Source: Mya arenaria
Lineage: Eukaryota; Mollusca; Bivalvia; Myida; Myidae
DNA: 64,000 nucleotides
Direction of reading: 5' to 3'
NCBI RefSeq assembly: GCF_026914265.1
Contig: NC_069130.1
Coordinates: 43,706,929-43,770,928 of the forward strand
Below the pieces are notes generated by a model, which worked only from the letters and a program-made list of their open reading frames with translations, searched no databases and was not told where the DNA came from. Each line of letters starts with the position of its first letter. Position 1 is the first letter of the stretch. Shown here in pieces: positions 35,075 to 47,358 of this stretch. Both the position numbers and the translations under genes were made by a program.

Positions 35075-35635
35075 TTCCCTAAATGAACTGCCTTTCGGCA
35101 ATTGAGTTTATCAATCGATGAACGCAACATTTTCGGATATGTTCGGATAGCAATTCATCGAATAACAATATATATGAAAACTATTGATCTTGTTGTTTGT
35201 ATTGTGTCAGCAGGTGCTGTAAAATATGAATAAACATTTTAGAAAGTGTTAATGTATGATATGTTCAATGTATCGTTGCCATTAATGTTTCAATTTTACG
35301 TTTTAAAGTGGTTTTAAGTGGTTGATCTTTTCTCGCGATATTGTGACGTCATCTGATAAAAATGTTTCCGGTTAAAGTCGGGTCGTTGCATTTACAGAAT
35401 GTGTAAGAAAGGATTATTGAAAGGTTTTCTTAAATGATCTGAAGTATTGATTGAACAATTCTTGAATGAAATAATGAACTTTTTGTGTAAATATAAGAAA
35501 TGAATTGCGGGTTTGATGTCATTATCGGGTATATGAACGCAATTGGGCTGGTCAAAGTACGCGTGGAGTCCTTCGGACAATTGCGTTCATACCCCGGTAA
35601 TGACATCAACTCCGCAATTCATTCCTTAAAGAGTG
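35075..35635 (-). repeat. Dispersed repeat with promoter-like block, copy 2 (inverted)
   Basis: The complement matches 29255-29815, including the palindromic head (about 35500-35630), TGACGTCA (35344-35351), the ETS-like TTTCCGGT (35365-35372) and CTCGCG. Copies 1 and 2 lie in opposite orientation about 5 kb apart. Confidence 0.75.
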
Positions 35636-36724
35636 ATTAAAAGAAATAAGACACGATTAAAGAACTCTTCAACCTACAACAAAGACCTGTAATGAAAAAG
35701 GCATTTGTTAGTATTTAGTACAGAATCATTTTAGGGCCATCGTGATCCTGTCCCACGCCTTTTAAAAATGTCTAAGAAAAAGCGGCATTTGTCTGTTACA
35801 TGTTGGCACCTTTTTTCAAATTTGTAGTACTTAGGAAAACTAGTAAAAGACAGGAAGTAAAAAGAAAAGAAGAATAAGAATTCTGACTCACTGCTACATA
35901 GGTGATATGTGGTAAACTGTTCAATAAAACAACCTGGTTCTGTTTTAATTAAAGAAGGGGCTAATACGTAAACCCTTTAGAGTGTTTTATAAATAAGTGT
36001 ACATAATGTAATAATAGAATATTTTGACTTTTACTTCGACGCATCAATTTTGTATTAGTCGGCCAGGGGAATTATCGTGATATTTATTGTTGCATAGGCG
36101 CATCTTTTTCATTGACTTCGTAGAGGTTTTACTATATAAAGTAATGTAAAATTGATTTTTTATATTTCTCTGGGACCTTTTCAAAAGGGGAGGGGCGGAA
36201 TCGCGATGGCCCTAATAGGATTCCGTTATTGAGGGTAATAGTAACCTCGTCCTTTAGGGGCCGATTTTCACTCGGCATCGGTATCAATCCAATGGATGTC
36301 ACTAAAATCCGGAGGTTGTAATAACCATGTATAGACCAAATCAACATTATGATCAATATTTATATTTATTGTAATCTTTTGATAAGTATTCTTACCATTT
36401 TATCATATATTGGTGTGTGTTTTTTCTCTTCAGCGAATCGTTACTACTACGTTATCGTTCATAAAAACAGTTTTCGTTATGTCGCTTGAATTACGATGTT
36501 TAAAGCTATGTAAGTGATAAATTCATCACAAGCTAAGACCCAATTCTTAGAGGTATTCACGCAAAAATAATATTTTTTTAAAGTGTACCGTCACTCCAGT
36601 TGTATTCTCATCACTTTTGAACTTGACGACGATGAGTACTCTCAAATAAATACTTTTTTGAAAGTAAGGCAAGTCGAAAAAAATGCAAAGAAGATAGTGC
36701 CGCCAATTCGATTCCATTAAAGTC
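35636..36724. other. Gene-free stretch
   Basis: The minus frame at 36132-36356 lacks splice sites and domain-like text. No feature is supported. Confidence 0.35.
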
Positions 36725-39110
36725 TAATCATTTCATTTGAGCTTGTGAAACGAATTTGACCTAAAATGACCAAAATCGATCTTGATGATTTTACTAAGAC
36801 AAATACCCTAGCCGAATTACATCCATTTTGGCCAACTTTGAGGCATCCAGTGTGTTACAATGATCTTTCTTTGATTTGTCCTAGCAACCGTCTTTGAGAC
36901 CCCGAATGATCCAGATTCAACCAATAATAAGGTACGGTAGGGACAACATTCTGACAAAGATGCATCGAACTTTAAAGCAATAGTGTGCGTTTTTACTGAT
37001 TACAACCCGAGTGTGGATGGACGGCGGATTCAAAACGATGAGAGTTATAAAATATTCAAGTAATTGCATATGTGGCACAATACATGCTTTTTTCAAGACC
37101 AATGTATGGCCTCAATCCAGAGGACTTGTCCATATGACTAACTGCTATTTGTGTTCTTTATATTGCAAGTTCTTTTCTTCGTATATGTTGTTTTATTTAA
37201 TAAATTGATATCTTGTTCCATTTCAGAAGGAAAATAGTTTTAGTAGAATTCGTAAGATTTGGATTACGGCTTTTTCCTTGATACATTTAAAATAAAAGTA
37301 TATTCAGCAGTTGATTGGTTATTGGCAATTACTATGGTAATTGAGATATTGAAGAAATGTAAATACAGTCAGACCGATACTAAAGATAACTTGAAAACTT
37401 TAAAATCAATGTCACAGATGTCAAGCTCTAGATGAACGTGTAAAACTTATTATTTATGGAGGCATCATTGAACAGCAGACATGAAAACGTCAAGGAAAAA
37501 GCTTTTCCTAATAACACTGTGTGTTATATTAATGTTCTTATTCAGTAAAGTCTCAAAAGTGGAATATGTCGAACTTAACATCGTGCAAAATACGGAATTA
37601 AGATGGACTATTCTTGTTACTCTAAATTACGCATTTCTAGATTTTTTCTATAATTGGCTTTGGCATTTCGATAAACTTTCTTTACGGAACAATATCATCG
37701 TGATAGCCGAAGATAAACAGGCGTTTCATGAACTACAAAATATTACAAGAGACAATATCAGAGTCTGGTTAAGCAGAAAAAGCGACTCAAATTCAAAAGC
37801 GGCTCTGAATTTTAATTCATATCAATTTCTACAACTTATGCGGGAACGACCTGGACATATTTTAGCAGCATTACAAGAATCAACGTATGTGCTTTTTAAC
37901 GATGTTGATACGGTATGGAAGTCAAATCCACTTCCGTATCTACACTTAAACGATTCCGTAGAAAGTTATGACATTTTAGCTCAAATGGACGGCGGCGGTT
38001 TTTGTGCTGGATTTTTAGCATTTCGGAAAACAAACAGAACATTAGAATTTATAAAAGAATGGGGCACTCGTTTACGGTTGAAACGAGGAAAAAATGATCA
38101 AATGATTTTTAACGAGCTGGCATCGGAGGGCTTTGCCGCAACACGAATCAAAGGTCTCGACAGCGCGTATTTTCCGGACGGACAAAAATACTTTCAAAAG
38201 TATAGCAGCGAGCAAAGACGAAACGTTGTGGTCGTGCATAATAATTTCATTTTGTCACATGATAGCAAGCTACAACGATTTGAAAAGTTTGGATTGTGGA
38301 ACTTGTAATCAAAGAGCCATATATTGTCCACTATCGAAAGGCGAAGGGGATATCACAGGCGTTCAAAGTTTGTAAAACGTATCACGAAAAAACGTAGTTA
38401 ATTACAAAATGAAGTATGGCAAATTGCAAAGAGTGTTAAAACTAAAATATAATACTGCTGGAACCCTTCAACAAAATGATGATATTTACTCAAATATTGT
38501 CTTTGAAGACCACAGTTTCAAAACCAGTTTGTAACGCAATTCAACAAACTATTTTAGCGTGATTGGTTCATTGATATTATGACGAGATGTTTCCAAAGTA
38601 TTTGATTAAGGTTAAGATATACATAGTTTTCTCAATAAGTCAATGTGGCCGAGTGGTGAAGGCGTCATTTTTCTAATTTGTCAAAGGGTTGTTGCGTGAT
38701 TGGTGGTGCGGTGCACAGGAAACATATTCTTCTTAGTATCGCTTATAGTTATTGCCCTGTGATTTGTATAGTTATTTTAAGCTCGAAGCATAACTAACAT
38801 ACGTCCTGGAGGTTATGACTTTAAACTTCATATGCATAATTGTCTTATTGATGAGGACTGCAGTGCACATAAACCATTACTGTTTTGGTATTTGTATAAT
38901 TATTGCACTTTGTTTATTTCTTTGCTATATTTGTGTCCTGAGCATATATTTATGACTTGCTTTGCTTTAGTATTAAAAACTTAATATCTTTCTTTACTTA
39001 TTTGGAATTGTGTCATGTCAGTATGTGACTGTTTCTTGTTGTACTTGAGATTTAACACTAAACAATAATCCTGATGATAAAGATTTGGCACAATTATACG
39101 CTCAATTTAA
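36725..39110 (+). repeat. Segmental duplication unit B
   Basis: Homologous to unit A (30330-32280) and partly to unit C (42215-42810). The 3' flank is longer than in A because of about 400 bp of extra sequence after the coding region. Confidence 0.75.
37481..38308 (+). CDS. PF03407-type glycosyltransferase, type II membrane protein, copy B
   Basis: A single-exon frame of 275 residues from the first ATG. Residues 1-6 are basic and 7-23 hydrophobic (LFLITLCVILMFLF), a signal anchor typical of Golgi enzymes. Family landmarks are DVD at 141-143 in YVLFNDVDTVWKSNP (donor-sugar and metal site), GGGFCAGFLAFRK at about 171-183, ND at 205-206 and VVVHNNFI at about 250-257. PF03407 (nucleotide-diphospho-sugar transferase) includes plant xylosyl- and arabinosyltransferases and many poorly known animal members, so the sugar donor and acceptor cannot be named. 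Compared with copy A the frame ends early (GLWNL then TAA) because of a small change, losing 11 C-terminal residues. It is otherwise uninterrupted and is the only copy that looks functional. No intron is seen, so a retrogene origin is possible. Confidence 0.8.
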   Translation: MKTSRKKLFLITLCVILMFLFSKVSKVEYVELNIVQNTELRWTILVTLNYAFLDFFYNWLWHFDKLSLRNNIIVIAEDKQAFHELQNITRDNIRVWLSRKSDSNSKAALNFNSYQFLQLMRERPGHILAALQESTYVLFNDVDTVWKSNPLPYLHLNDSVESYDILAQMDGGGFCAGFLAFRKTNRTLEFIKEWGTRLRLKRGKNDQMIFNELASEGFAATRIKGLDSAYFPDGQKYFQKYSSEQRRNVVVVHNNFILSHDSKLQRFEKFGLWNL

Positions 39111-39125
39111 ATATATCTTTAAGTA

Positions 39126-39298
39126 CAGTGGAACCCCACTGCCTTGAACTCGCTTGGCTCGAATTCCTCGTTGGCTCGAACTGGAAGTAAAGGAGCGCTT
39201 TTTATACTAAATCTAAGCATTTCCGCTTGGCTCGTAATTACCGAGGCTCGATGTATTTTCGCCGATCCCTTGAAGTGCAAGCCAACGGGGATCGACTG
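39126..39298. mobile_element. 173 bp CAGT-ended MITE with TA duplication
   Basis: It starts CAGTGGAACCCCACTGCC, ends GGGGATCGACTG, with TA at 39124-39125 and 39299-39300. Same family and nearly the same length as the element at 1227-1401. Confidence 0.7.
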
Positions 39299-39419
39299 TA
39301 CGTCTTTTCACTGATATTTGGCAAAAAAAACGAACTAGGATGAACGAAAAGAAATATTTCCCAAATAAAATAAACCTAGACGGCAGTCAGGCAGATCGCA
39401 TTGTTTCTTAAGAAAGTCA

Positions 39420-41950
39420 CATTGACACTTAATACCACCACGGTGGCACTATATAAGACCACAGTGACATTACCAGGATCACAACGGCACTAAGCGATAT
39501 CATAGTAGCAAGTCAAAAGATATTAGTGGCACTGCACTTGATCATCGTGGCGCTAAAATATCACAGTAGCACTACACAAGATCACAGTAGCGCTACACTA
39601 GATCATCGTAGCATGAATTGAGATCAGAGTGGCACTTCAATACATCACCACGGCACTAAACAAGATCATCGTGGCACTAAACCAGACCCGAGTAGCATGA
39701 CACTAGATGATCGTAGTACGAAACATGATCCGAGTTGCAATACACTGCATCATCGTGGCACTAAACAAGATCACAGAAGCATTACACTAGATCATCGTAG
39801 TACAAAAAACAGATCAGAATTGAGACACATTACATCATCTTGGCAGAAACCGGATTAAAGAAGCATTACATGAGATCATCTTGGCTCTAAACAAGATCAA
39901 ACAGATCAAATTGCAATTAAAGAAGACCGCAGTACCACTTAACACCATCATATTGGCACTAAAGAAGATCACAGGAGAACCTCACTTGATAATCGTGGCA
40001 CAAATCAAAATCACAGTGGCACTAAATGAACTCGTTGTAGCACTAAACAATATCACAGTTGCACTACGCTACATTATCGTAGCATTAAACGAGATCCCAT
40101 TTAGTAATTCACTGGATCATCTTGGCACTACAATAGATCACAGTAGCACTGCACTAATTCATGGTGGCATTACATTATATCATCGTGGCACTACACTAGA
40201 TCACAATAGCACTACACTAAATCATGGTGGCATTACATTATATCACGGTGGCATAACACTAGATCACAGTCGCACTACACTAGAGCATGGTGGCATTACA
40301 TTATATCACGGTGGCACAACACTAGATCACAGTCGCACTACACTAAATCATGGTGGCATTACATTATATCACGGTGGCACAACACTAGATCACAGTCGCA
40401 CTACACTAAATCATGGTGGCATTACATTATATCACGGTGGCACAACACTAGATCACAGTCGCACTACACTAAGTCATGGTTGCATTACATTATATCACGG
40501 TGGCACAACACTAGATCACAGTCGCACTACACTAGAGCATGGTGGCATTACATTATATCACGGTGGTACTACACTAGATCACAGTCGCACTACACTAAAT
40601 CATGGTGGCATTACATTATATCACGGTGGCCGTACAATAGATCACAGTCGCACTACACTAGAGCATGGTGGTATTACATCATATCACGGTGGCACTACAA
40701 TAGATCACAGTCGCACTACACTAAAGCTTGGTGGCATTACATTATATCACGGTAGCACTACAATAGATCACAGTCGCACTACACTAAAGCATGGTGGTAT
40801 TACATAAGATCATGGTGGCATTACACTAGATCACAGGAGCACTACACTAGATCATGGAGGTATTATACTATATCACAGTAGCACTACACGATATCACAGT
40901 ATCACTACACTAGATCATGGTGGCACTACACTACATCATCGTGGTATAACACTTAATCACAGTAGCACAACACTAGATTATCGTGGTTTTAACACTAGAG
41001 CATGGTGGCATTACACTAGATCATGGTGACACTAAACAAGATAGTAGTAGCAATCACAGTGGTAATAAACAAGATCATCTTGGCACTAAACAAGACCACA
41101 GTAGCATGACACTAGAACATCGTAGTACGAAAAAAGATCAAAGTTGCAATACACTATATCAGCTTGGCAGTAAACAAGATCTGGGTAGTACTACAGTATA
41201 TCACCACAATACCAATTTAGATCAAAGAGGCATTCAATGAGATTAAATCGTCACTAAGCAGGATCACAGTAGCACTTAACGCTATCATAGTAATAGTCTA
41301 ACTTGCTAAGAACACAGTAGCACTTCACTTCATTATCGCTGCACTACACCATATCACAGTAGCACTTTACTTCATTATCGCTGCACTACACCATATCACA
41401 GTAGCACTTTACTTCATTATCGCTGCACTACACCATATCACAGTAACACTTTACTTCATTATCGCTGCACTACACCATATCACAGTAACACTTTACTTCA
41501 CTATCGCTGCACTACACCATATCATAGTAACACTCAAGCAGATAGTAATGCCACTTACCATCCTAGTGGGACTGCAGAAGGCCACAGTAGCACATCACTA
41601 GCTAAGCTAATCGTTACACAACTCAAGATCACAGTGGCACTAAAACAATAAAAGTAGCACTTAACAATATCACAGTGGCACTAAAACAATAAAAGTAGCA
41701 CTTAACAATATCACAATGGCACTAAAACAAATAAAAGTAGCACTTAACAATATCACAGTGGCACTCAAGCAGATCATATTTCCATTTACAAAGATAACAG
41801 TGGCATTTTACACCATCATAGTGAAAGATCACAGGAGCACTTCACGAATTAATCGTGGCACATATCAAGATCACAGTGGCACTAAAACAACCCGTAGTAG
41901 CACTAGACAATATCACTATGGCACAACATAAGACCACATTAGAACTTAAC
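39420..41950 (+). repeat. 21 bp minisatellite with 63 bp higher order
   Basis: The consensus is CACTACACTAGATCACAGTGG. In 40130-40810 three unit types alternate to give a 63 bp period (landmark CATGGTGG at 40223, 40286, 40349). Outer parts are more divergent (CACTAAACAAGATCACAG). The period is a multiple of three, so it yields a 308-codon frame (39881-40807) of repeated TLDHS/TLNHGGI text. Noncoding is the better reading. Confidence 0.9.
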
Positions 41951-42214
41951 TAGATCATCGTGACTGTAAATAATGTAATTATAGTTTTAGTTACTGTGTT
42001 TGTCCCTGAAATTGAGTATGATGATGGTTATTTGTCGTTTCCATCAGTTGTGATGTTAACTTGGGATCTGTGCATTCGTGCATGGAAAACAATGTGATTT
42101 GCTAAAATTATACAATGTGTACACCAGAATATATAAAGTATAATTAAAAAAACTGTTGTAAAATATTAAATTGATATAATATGCCACATAATAAATGAGA
42201 TAAAATGTTTCTTT

Positions 42215-42810
42215 TTCTTTCCAGACTAATCCATGTCAGCGATTTACTGGATTGTTCTAATAACTGCCATATATATTTTTAAGATTTAAAAATCTGTTGT
42301 GTTTGTTATTTGTTCCAATAACTCGATATTTCCTTTCATATCTGAAAGAAAATATTGTAGTAAAATTCGTACGGTTTGGACTTTGGCCAATTCAAGATAC
42401 TAAATCAACGTAAAAACAAATAGAAACAAAATGACATTAAAGTATTGTCACAGCTTTCACGATGTTTATACAAACAGATAGATAGTAAAGAAAATTGGAA
42501 TATCAAAATTAATATCACATATGTCACAGATGTTAAGCTAAGCAGTTCTTAGCTTGCCTTTTACCTGGTCAAAACTGGTACGCTAGCATGTGACGGTCTG
42601 TGCAACACGCCCAAAGTAGCACCGTGCCAAATACGGAGTAAAGTTGAAACAAGTTGAAAGGTTTGTTTCCCTGAATTACGCATATGTATGTTTTATCAAT
42701 TGGCTTTGCCATTTTGGCAGACTCTCTTTACGAAACAATATCACCGTGATAGCCGAAGATAAACATGCTTTTAGTGAGCTTCAAAAGCTAACAAGAGGCA
42801 AGAGTTAGAA
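42215..42810 (+). pseudogene. Duplication unit C with a glycosyltransferase stub
   Basis: The 5' flank matches units A and B (GAAAGAAAATATTG, TTTGGACTTTG). The coding part survives only from about 42660: NYAYVCFINWLCHFGRLSLR, then NNITVIAEDKHAFSELQKLT, stopping at TAG soon after (about 42806). This corresponds to residues 49 to about 90 of copy B; the DxD and later motifs are gone. The 40 bp minisatellite starts about 30 bp further on. Confidence 0.7.
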
Positions 42811-42835
42811 CGATAAAGAAATGATAACACTTTTC

Positions 42836-44915
42836 ATGAAAAAAACTACAGAAACAAGCTCAGTAGCCAATACTTATGTGACAAACTACAGAAACAAGCA
42901 CAGTAGCCAATACTTGTGTGACAAACTACAGAAACAAGCTCAGTAGCCAATACTTATGTAAAAAAACTACAGAAACAAGCTCAGTAGCCAATACTTATGT
43001 GAAAAACTACAGAAACAAGCTCAGTAGCCAATACTTATGTGACAAACTACAGAAACAAGCCCAGTGGCCAATACTTATGTGACAAACTACAGAAACAAGC
43101 TCAGTAGCCAATACTTATGCAAAAAACTACAGAAACAAGCTCAGTAGCCAAAACTTATGCAAAAAACTACAGAAACAAGCTCAGTAGCCAATACTTATGT
43201 GACAAACTACAGAAACAAGCTCAGTGGCCAATACTTATGTGACAAACTACAGAAACAAGCTCAGTGGCCAATACTTATGTGACAAACTACAGAAACAAGC
43301 TCAGTAGCCAATACTTATGTGACAAACTACAGAAACAAGCTCAGTAGCCAATACTTATGTAAAAAACATACAGAAACAAGCTCAGTAGCCAATACTTATG
43401 TAAAAAACTACAGAAACAAGCTCAGTAGCCAATACTTATGTAAAAAACTACAGAAACAAGCTCAGTAGCTAATACTTATGTAAAAAACTACAGAAACAAG
43501 CTCAGTAGCCAATACTTACGTAAAAAACTACAGAAACAAGCTCGGTAGCCAATACTTATGTAAAAAACTACAGAAACAAGCTCAGTAGCCAATACTTATG
43601 TAAAAAACTACAGAAACAAGCTCAGTAGCCAATACTTATGTAAAAACTACAGAAACAAGCTCAGTAGCCAATACTTATGTAAAAAACTACAGAAACAAGC
43701 TCAGTAGTCAATACTTATGTAAAAAAACTACAGAAACAAGCTCAGTAGCCAATACTTATGTAAAAAACTACAGAAACAAGCTCAGTAGCCAATACTGATG
43801 TAAAAATTTACAGAAACAAGCTCAGTAGCTAATACTTATGTAAAAAACTACAGAAACAAGCTCAGTAGCCAATACTTATGTAAAAAACTACAGAAACAAG
43901 CCCAGTCGCCAATACTGATGTAAAAAACTACAGAAACAAGCTCAGTAGCCAATACTTATGTGACAAACTACAGAAACAAGCCCAGTGGCCAATACTTATG
44001 TGACAAACTACAGAAACAAGCTCAGTGGCCAATACTTATGTGACAAACTACAGAAACAAGCCCAGTGGCCAATACTTATGTGACAAACTACAGAAACAAG
44101 CCCAGTGGCCAATACTTATGTAAAAAACTACAGAAACAAGCACAGTGGCCAATACGTATGTGACAAACTACAGAAACAAGCCCAGTGGCCAATACTTATG
44201 TGACAAACTACAGAAACAAGCTCAGTGGCCAATACTTATGTGACAAACTACTGAAACAAGCCCAGTGGCCAAAACTTATGTGACAAACTACAGAAACAAG
44301 CTCAGTAGCCAATACTTATGTAAATAACTTCAGAAACAAGCTCAGTAGCCAATACTTATGTAAATAACTACAGAAACAAGCCCAGTGGCCAATACTTATG
44401 TGACAAACTACAGAAACAAGCTCAGTGGCCAATACTTATGTAAAAAACTACAGAAACAAGCTCAGTGGCCAATACTTATGTGACAAACTACAGAAACAAG
44501 CCCAGTGGCCAATACTTATGTGACAAACTACAGAAACAAGCTCAGTGGCCAATACTTATGTGACAAACTACAGAAACAAGCCAAGTAGCCAATACTTATG
44601 TAAAAAACTACAGAAACAAGCTCAGTGGCCAATACTTATGTGACAAACTACAGAAACAAGCCCAGTAGCCAATACTTATGTAAAAAACTACAGAAACAAG
44701 CTCAGTGGCCAATACTTATGTGACAAACTACAGAAACAAGCCCAGTGGCCAATACTTATGTGACAAACTACAGAAACAAGCTCAGTGGCCAATACTTATG
44801 TGACAAACTACAGAAACAAGCCCAGTGGCCAAAACTTATGTGACAAACTACAGAAACAAGCTCAGTGGCCAATACTTATGTAAATAACTACAGAAACAAG
44901 CTCAGTAGCCAAAAC
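42836..44915 (+). repeat. 40 bp minisatellite, about 52 units
   Basis: The unit is built on ACTACAGAAACAAGC, CAGTAGCCAATACTTATG. Two main variants differ at linked positions: TGTAAAAAACTAC with CTCAGTAGCC, and TGTGACAAACTAC with CCCAGTGGCC. There are no unique spacers, so it is not CRISPR-like. Confidence 0.95.
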
Positions 44916-46103
44916 TTTAAACTTAACCCCGTTTAATGGCACAGGGTAGACACTAAAGACATAGACAACAAAACCAACAAAAAAAACACAAGCAAGAAAC
45001 ATGGACAACAGCATAAAAAATCCACAAACAACACAATGCATATATAGTTTACAAAAAACAAAGGTATGTTTATCAAAAACTGTTAGGTAAAGCCTTGGAA
45101 CGGTCAGTAAAATGTAAATTTACTGGGGGTTTAAACAAGTGTACGTTCACAAACCTCACTCTTCGAACCGAAAGACGTTAAAATATGGTACCAGTAGCCT
45201 AGCTCTCGGAAATGAAAGAGTAGTACTTGGAAGATGATGTACTCTGTTCTGATTAATCACATGAAAGTGGTGCGCCGAGCACGTCAAATAACTAAGAGGT
45301 CTCTTCGCATAGAGCTAAGTATCGCAGCCGGATCACTTGCATTTCAATCTGTTTCTTTATGTCTTCTTATATATGAATTTGACTGGGAATTGCAGTAACT
45401 TCTATCCCATGTCACTTATGGCATTTAAACACAATCTTATGGCTTCACAACGGAATCAAGCATTAATGCAGGCCATAGGCGCAGGCAGACCTTGATAAAC
45501 TCAAATAAACAAACAGCGAAAATTGTGGACGAAAATATACCACTTTGTTCAAAAGAAAATTCACCCAACATGGACGTTTGAATGTTTAAGATTTTCGTTG
45601 TACAAGTAACAAAGTCCGCCACAATTATAATTTTTGTTTAAATTTTACTAAAACATTTCCACAAAACCCTGATACAACATCCGTCTCATATGTCATAGGG
45701 GATATGGTGCCCGACCGCAGATAGAGTGTTAAAGGGATTGAATCCTGCTACCAGCGCAATGTTGTTTTGCTTTTTTTCTTATTTTGATAATTTCCATCGT
45801 TTTATTACCGATTTATAAAATATCATGTTTTAATATATAATCACCTTGACATTATATATGTTGTATTGATATTATATGTGATTGCACAAAAACTGCAATT
45901 AATGGGCCTTTAAGATATAAATAAACATAACTTGTCTGCTTTATCTAACATGAACTTGTTAAACGTACAGGAAGATAAAGTTACATCGCTATACAATACG
46001 CAGTGTTTTTTTCTCCATGTTTCAACCTTCACTTCAGATAAACACAGGAATGCTATGCATGTATCGCGTGATTATAAAATGTTAGGATTCAACTCAATGC
46101 CGG
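44916..46103. other. Spacer upstream of the PQ-loop gene
   Basis: An A-rich patch follows the minisatellite, then ordinary sequence. The minus frame 45437-45622 is unsupported. A 5' leader for the PQ-loop gene is expected in the last few hundred bases, but no clear promoter was found. Confidence 0.35.
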
Positions 46104-46111
46104 ATGTTTAA
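46097..46111 (+). promoter_or_regulatory. Tiny upstream ORF overlapping the PQ-loop start
   Basis: ATGCCGGATGTTTAA begins seven bases before the chosen ATG (46104) in another frame and ends inside the coding region. If it lies in the mRNA it could lower translation of the main frame. The transcript start is not known. Confidence 0.35.
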
Positions 46112-47358
46112 CGGAAATAACACGACGGACGGTTGGGTTTTGGAGAAGAACTGCCGGCCCGAGTGGCCGCGGTGGACATGTCTCACTGCAAACGTGTGTG
46201 GGCTCTGCAGCACCGCTATATGGTTTATCGTCCTGTTACCGCAAGTGTGGAAAAACTTCCGGCGCCGATCCGTTCGCGGTCTCAGCGTGCTATGGGCTTC
46301 TGCAAACTTCACCGCGTCGTTGATCAATCTTTTCTTTGTGTTTCTCTACGTTAAAGTTCCGCTGTACTCCCAAATTAGCGCTGTCTACTCACCAGTGCTG
46401 GAGCTCGCTTTGCTCGTGCAGTTCTTGTTGTACGGAACACAAAGCCGGAAGGAGAAGGTCATATTTGCAGCGGGTTGCCTCCTGCTCTGGGGAGCCGTTG
46501 TCACCATAGAGATCGTTTTCCACCTTGAAGATTTTGTGGAGTACGCGGCCATCACTTTATGGAGTATCGAGACCTTTCCACAGGTATTGTAATCATTCCT
46601 GTTATTTCTGGATGTTTTCGGAACTAGTGTGATAAGGATACTTAACTTCACCATTTTCATGAATAGTAAGATTTTATAAGTAACGCAACTGATTATTCAA
46701 TTTTTTCTTCACTCTTATTTTCTTCTTTATGCTCATACAGAAACGGCTTTTGACAAACAGTTATGTTTGACATGATCTTAATTTATCAAAATATCCCTTT
46801 CGTTTACAGGTGATTCTGAATATGAGGCTACAGTCAACCAGTGGACAGGCAACCAGCTCCGTTGCCATAGCGATGGTTGGCAAGACAACAGACTTCCTAG
46901 CAACAAATGGTCTCGTGATGCCGCTTCAGTACGTCATTATGCGCTACTTCTCAACAAGCGTCGCTTACGTTAACGGTATCCAAGTCGCATATTACTATGG
47001 CAACGACTTTGTCGAACAGGACCGGAAGTTAAAATCAGAGAATGGAATCGACTCCTTAAAAGCAAGATATGTAAATGAAATGCCGAATACAGAAATGAAA
47101 ATGGCAAAGGAAGTGAAAAACGTTTTGGACAGAACTGACAAATTAAGATGCAATACATTTGAGAATTGTGCTCGAGTCACTTGTATTTGTATTTTTGTTG
47201 TTTTGCTTGCCGGCTGTGTTGTTGGATTTTGTCTCAACCTGGATTCATTTTATGGATTGTTTGGACCAATTTTCATTTGCTCCGTCCTTCTTGCTGCAAA
47301 GTGTTACATTTTTCATTGTAATAGCAAGTCTTATGAAGTACGAAATCTTTTAAACTAA
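46104..47358 (+). CDS. PQ-loop repeat transporter, SLC66-like, two exons
   Basis: Exon 1 is 46104-46583 (ends CAG|GTATTG) and exon 2 is 46810-47358 (after TTTACAG). The junction is phase 0 and the product has 342 residues. Two PQ motifs are present: LLPQVWKNFRRRSVRGLSV (PQ at 46-47) and IETFPQVILNMRLQSTSG (PQ at 159-160). The intron falls directly after the second PQ. Hydrophobic spans at about 30-48, 63-83, 93-110, 118-138, 146-163 and 174-222 fit the seven-helix plan of PQ-loop proteins, a family of lysosomal and vacuolar amino-acid exporters and related carriers; the substrate here is unknown. A charged loop (about 226-275) and two further hydrophobic spans (284-302 and 306-327) extend the usual fold. 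There is an N-glycosylation motif near the start (NNTT). Both exons are more GC-rich than the flanks. Intact and probably functional. Confidence 0.88.

Noticed and set aside
42836..44915. CRISPR-like regular 40 bp repeats
   Set aside because: Units are contiguous with no unique spacers, and the setting is eukaryotic.
46073..46079. TATA box of the PQ-loop gene
   Set aside because: TATAAAA lies only about 25-31 bases before the start codon, which would leave almost no 5' leader; probably chance in AT-rich DNA.
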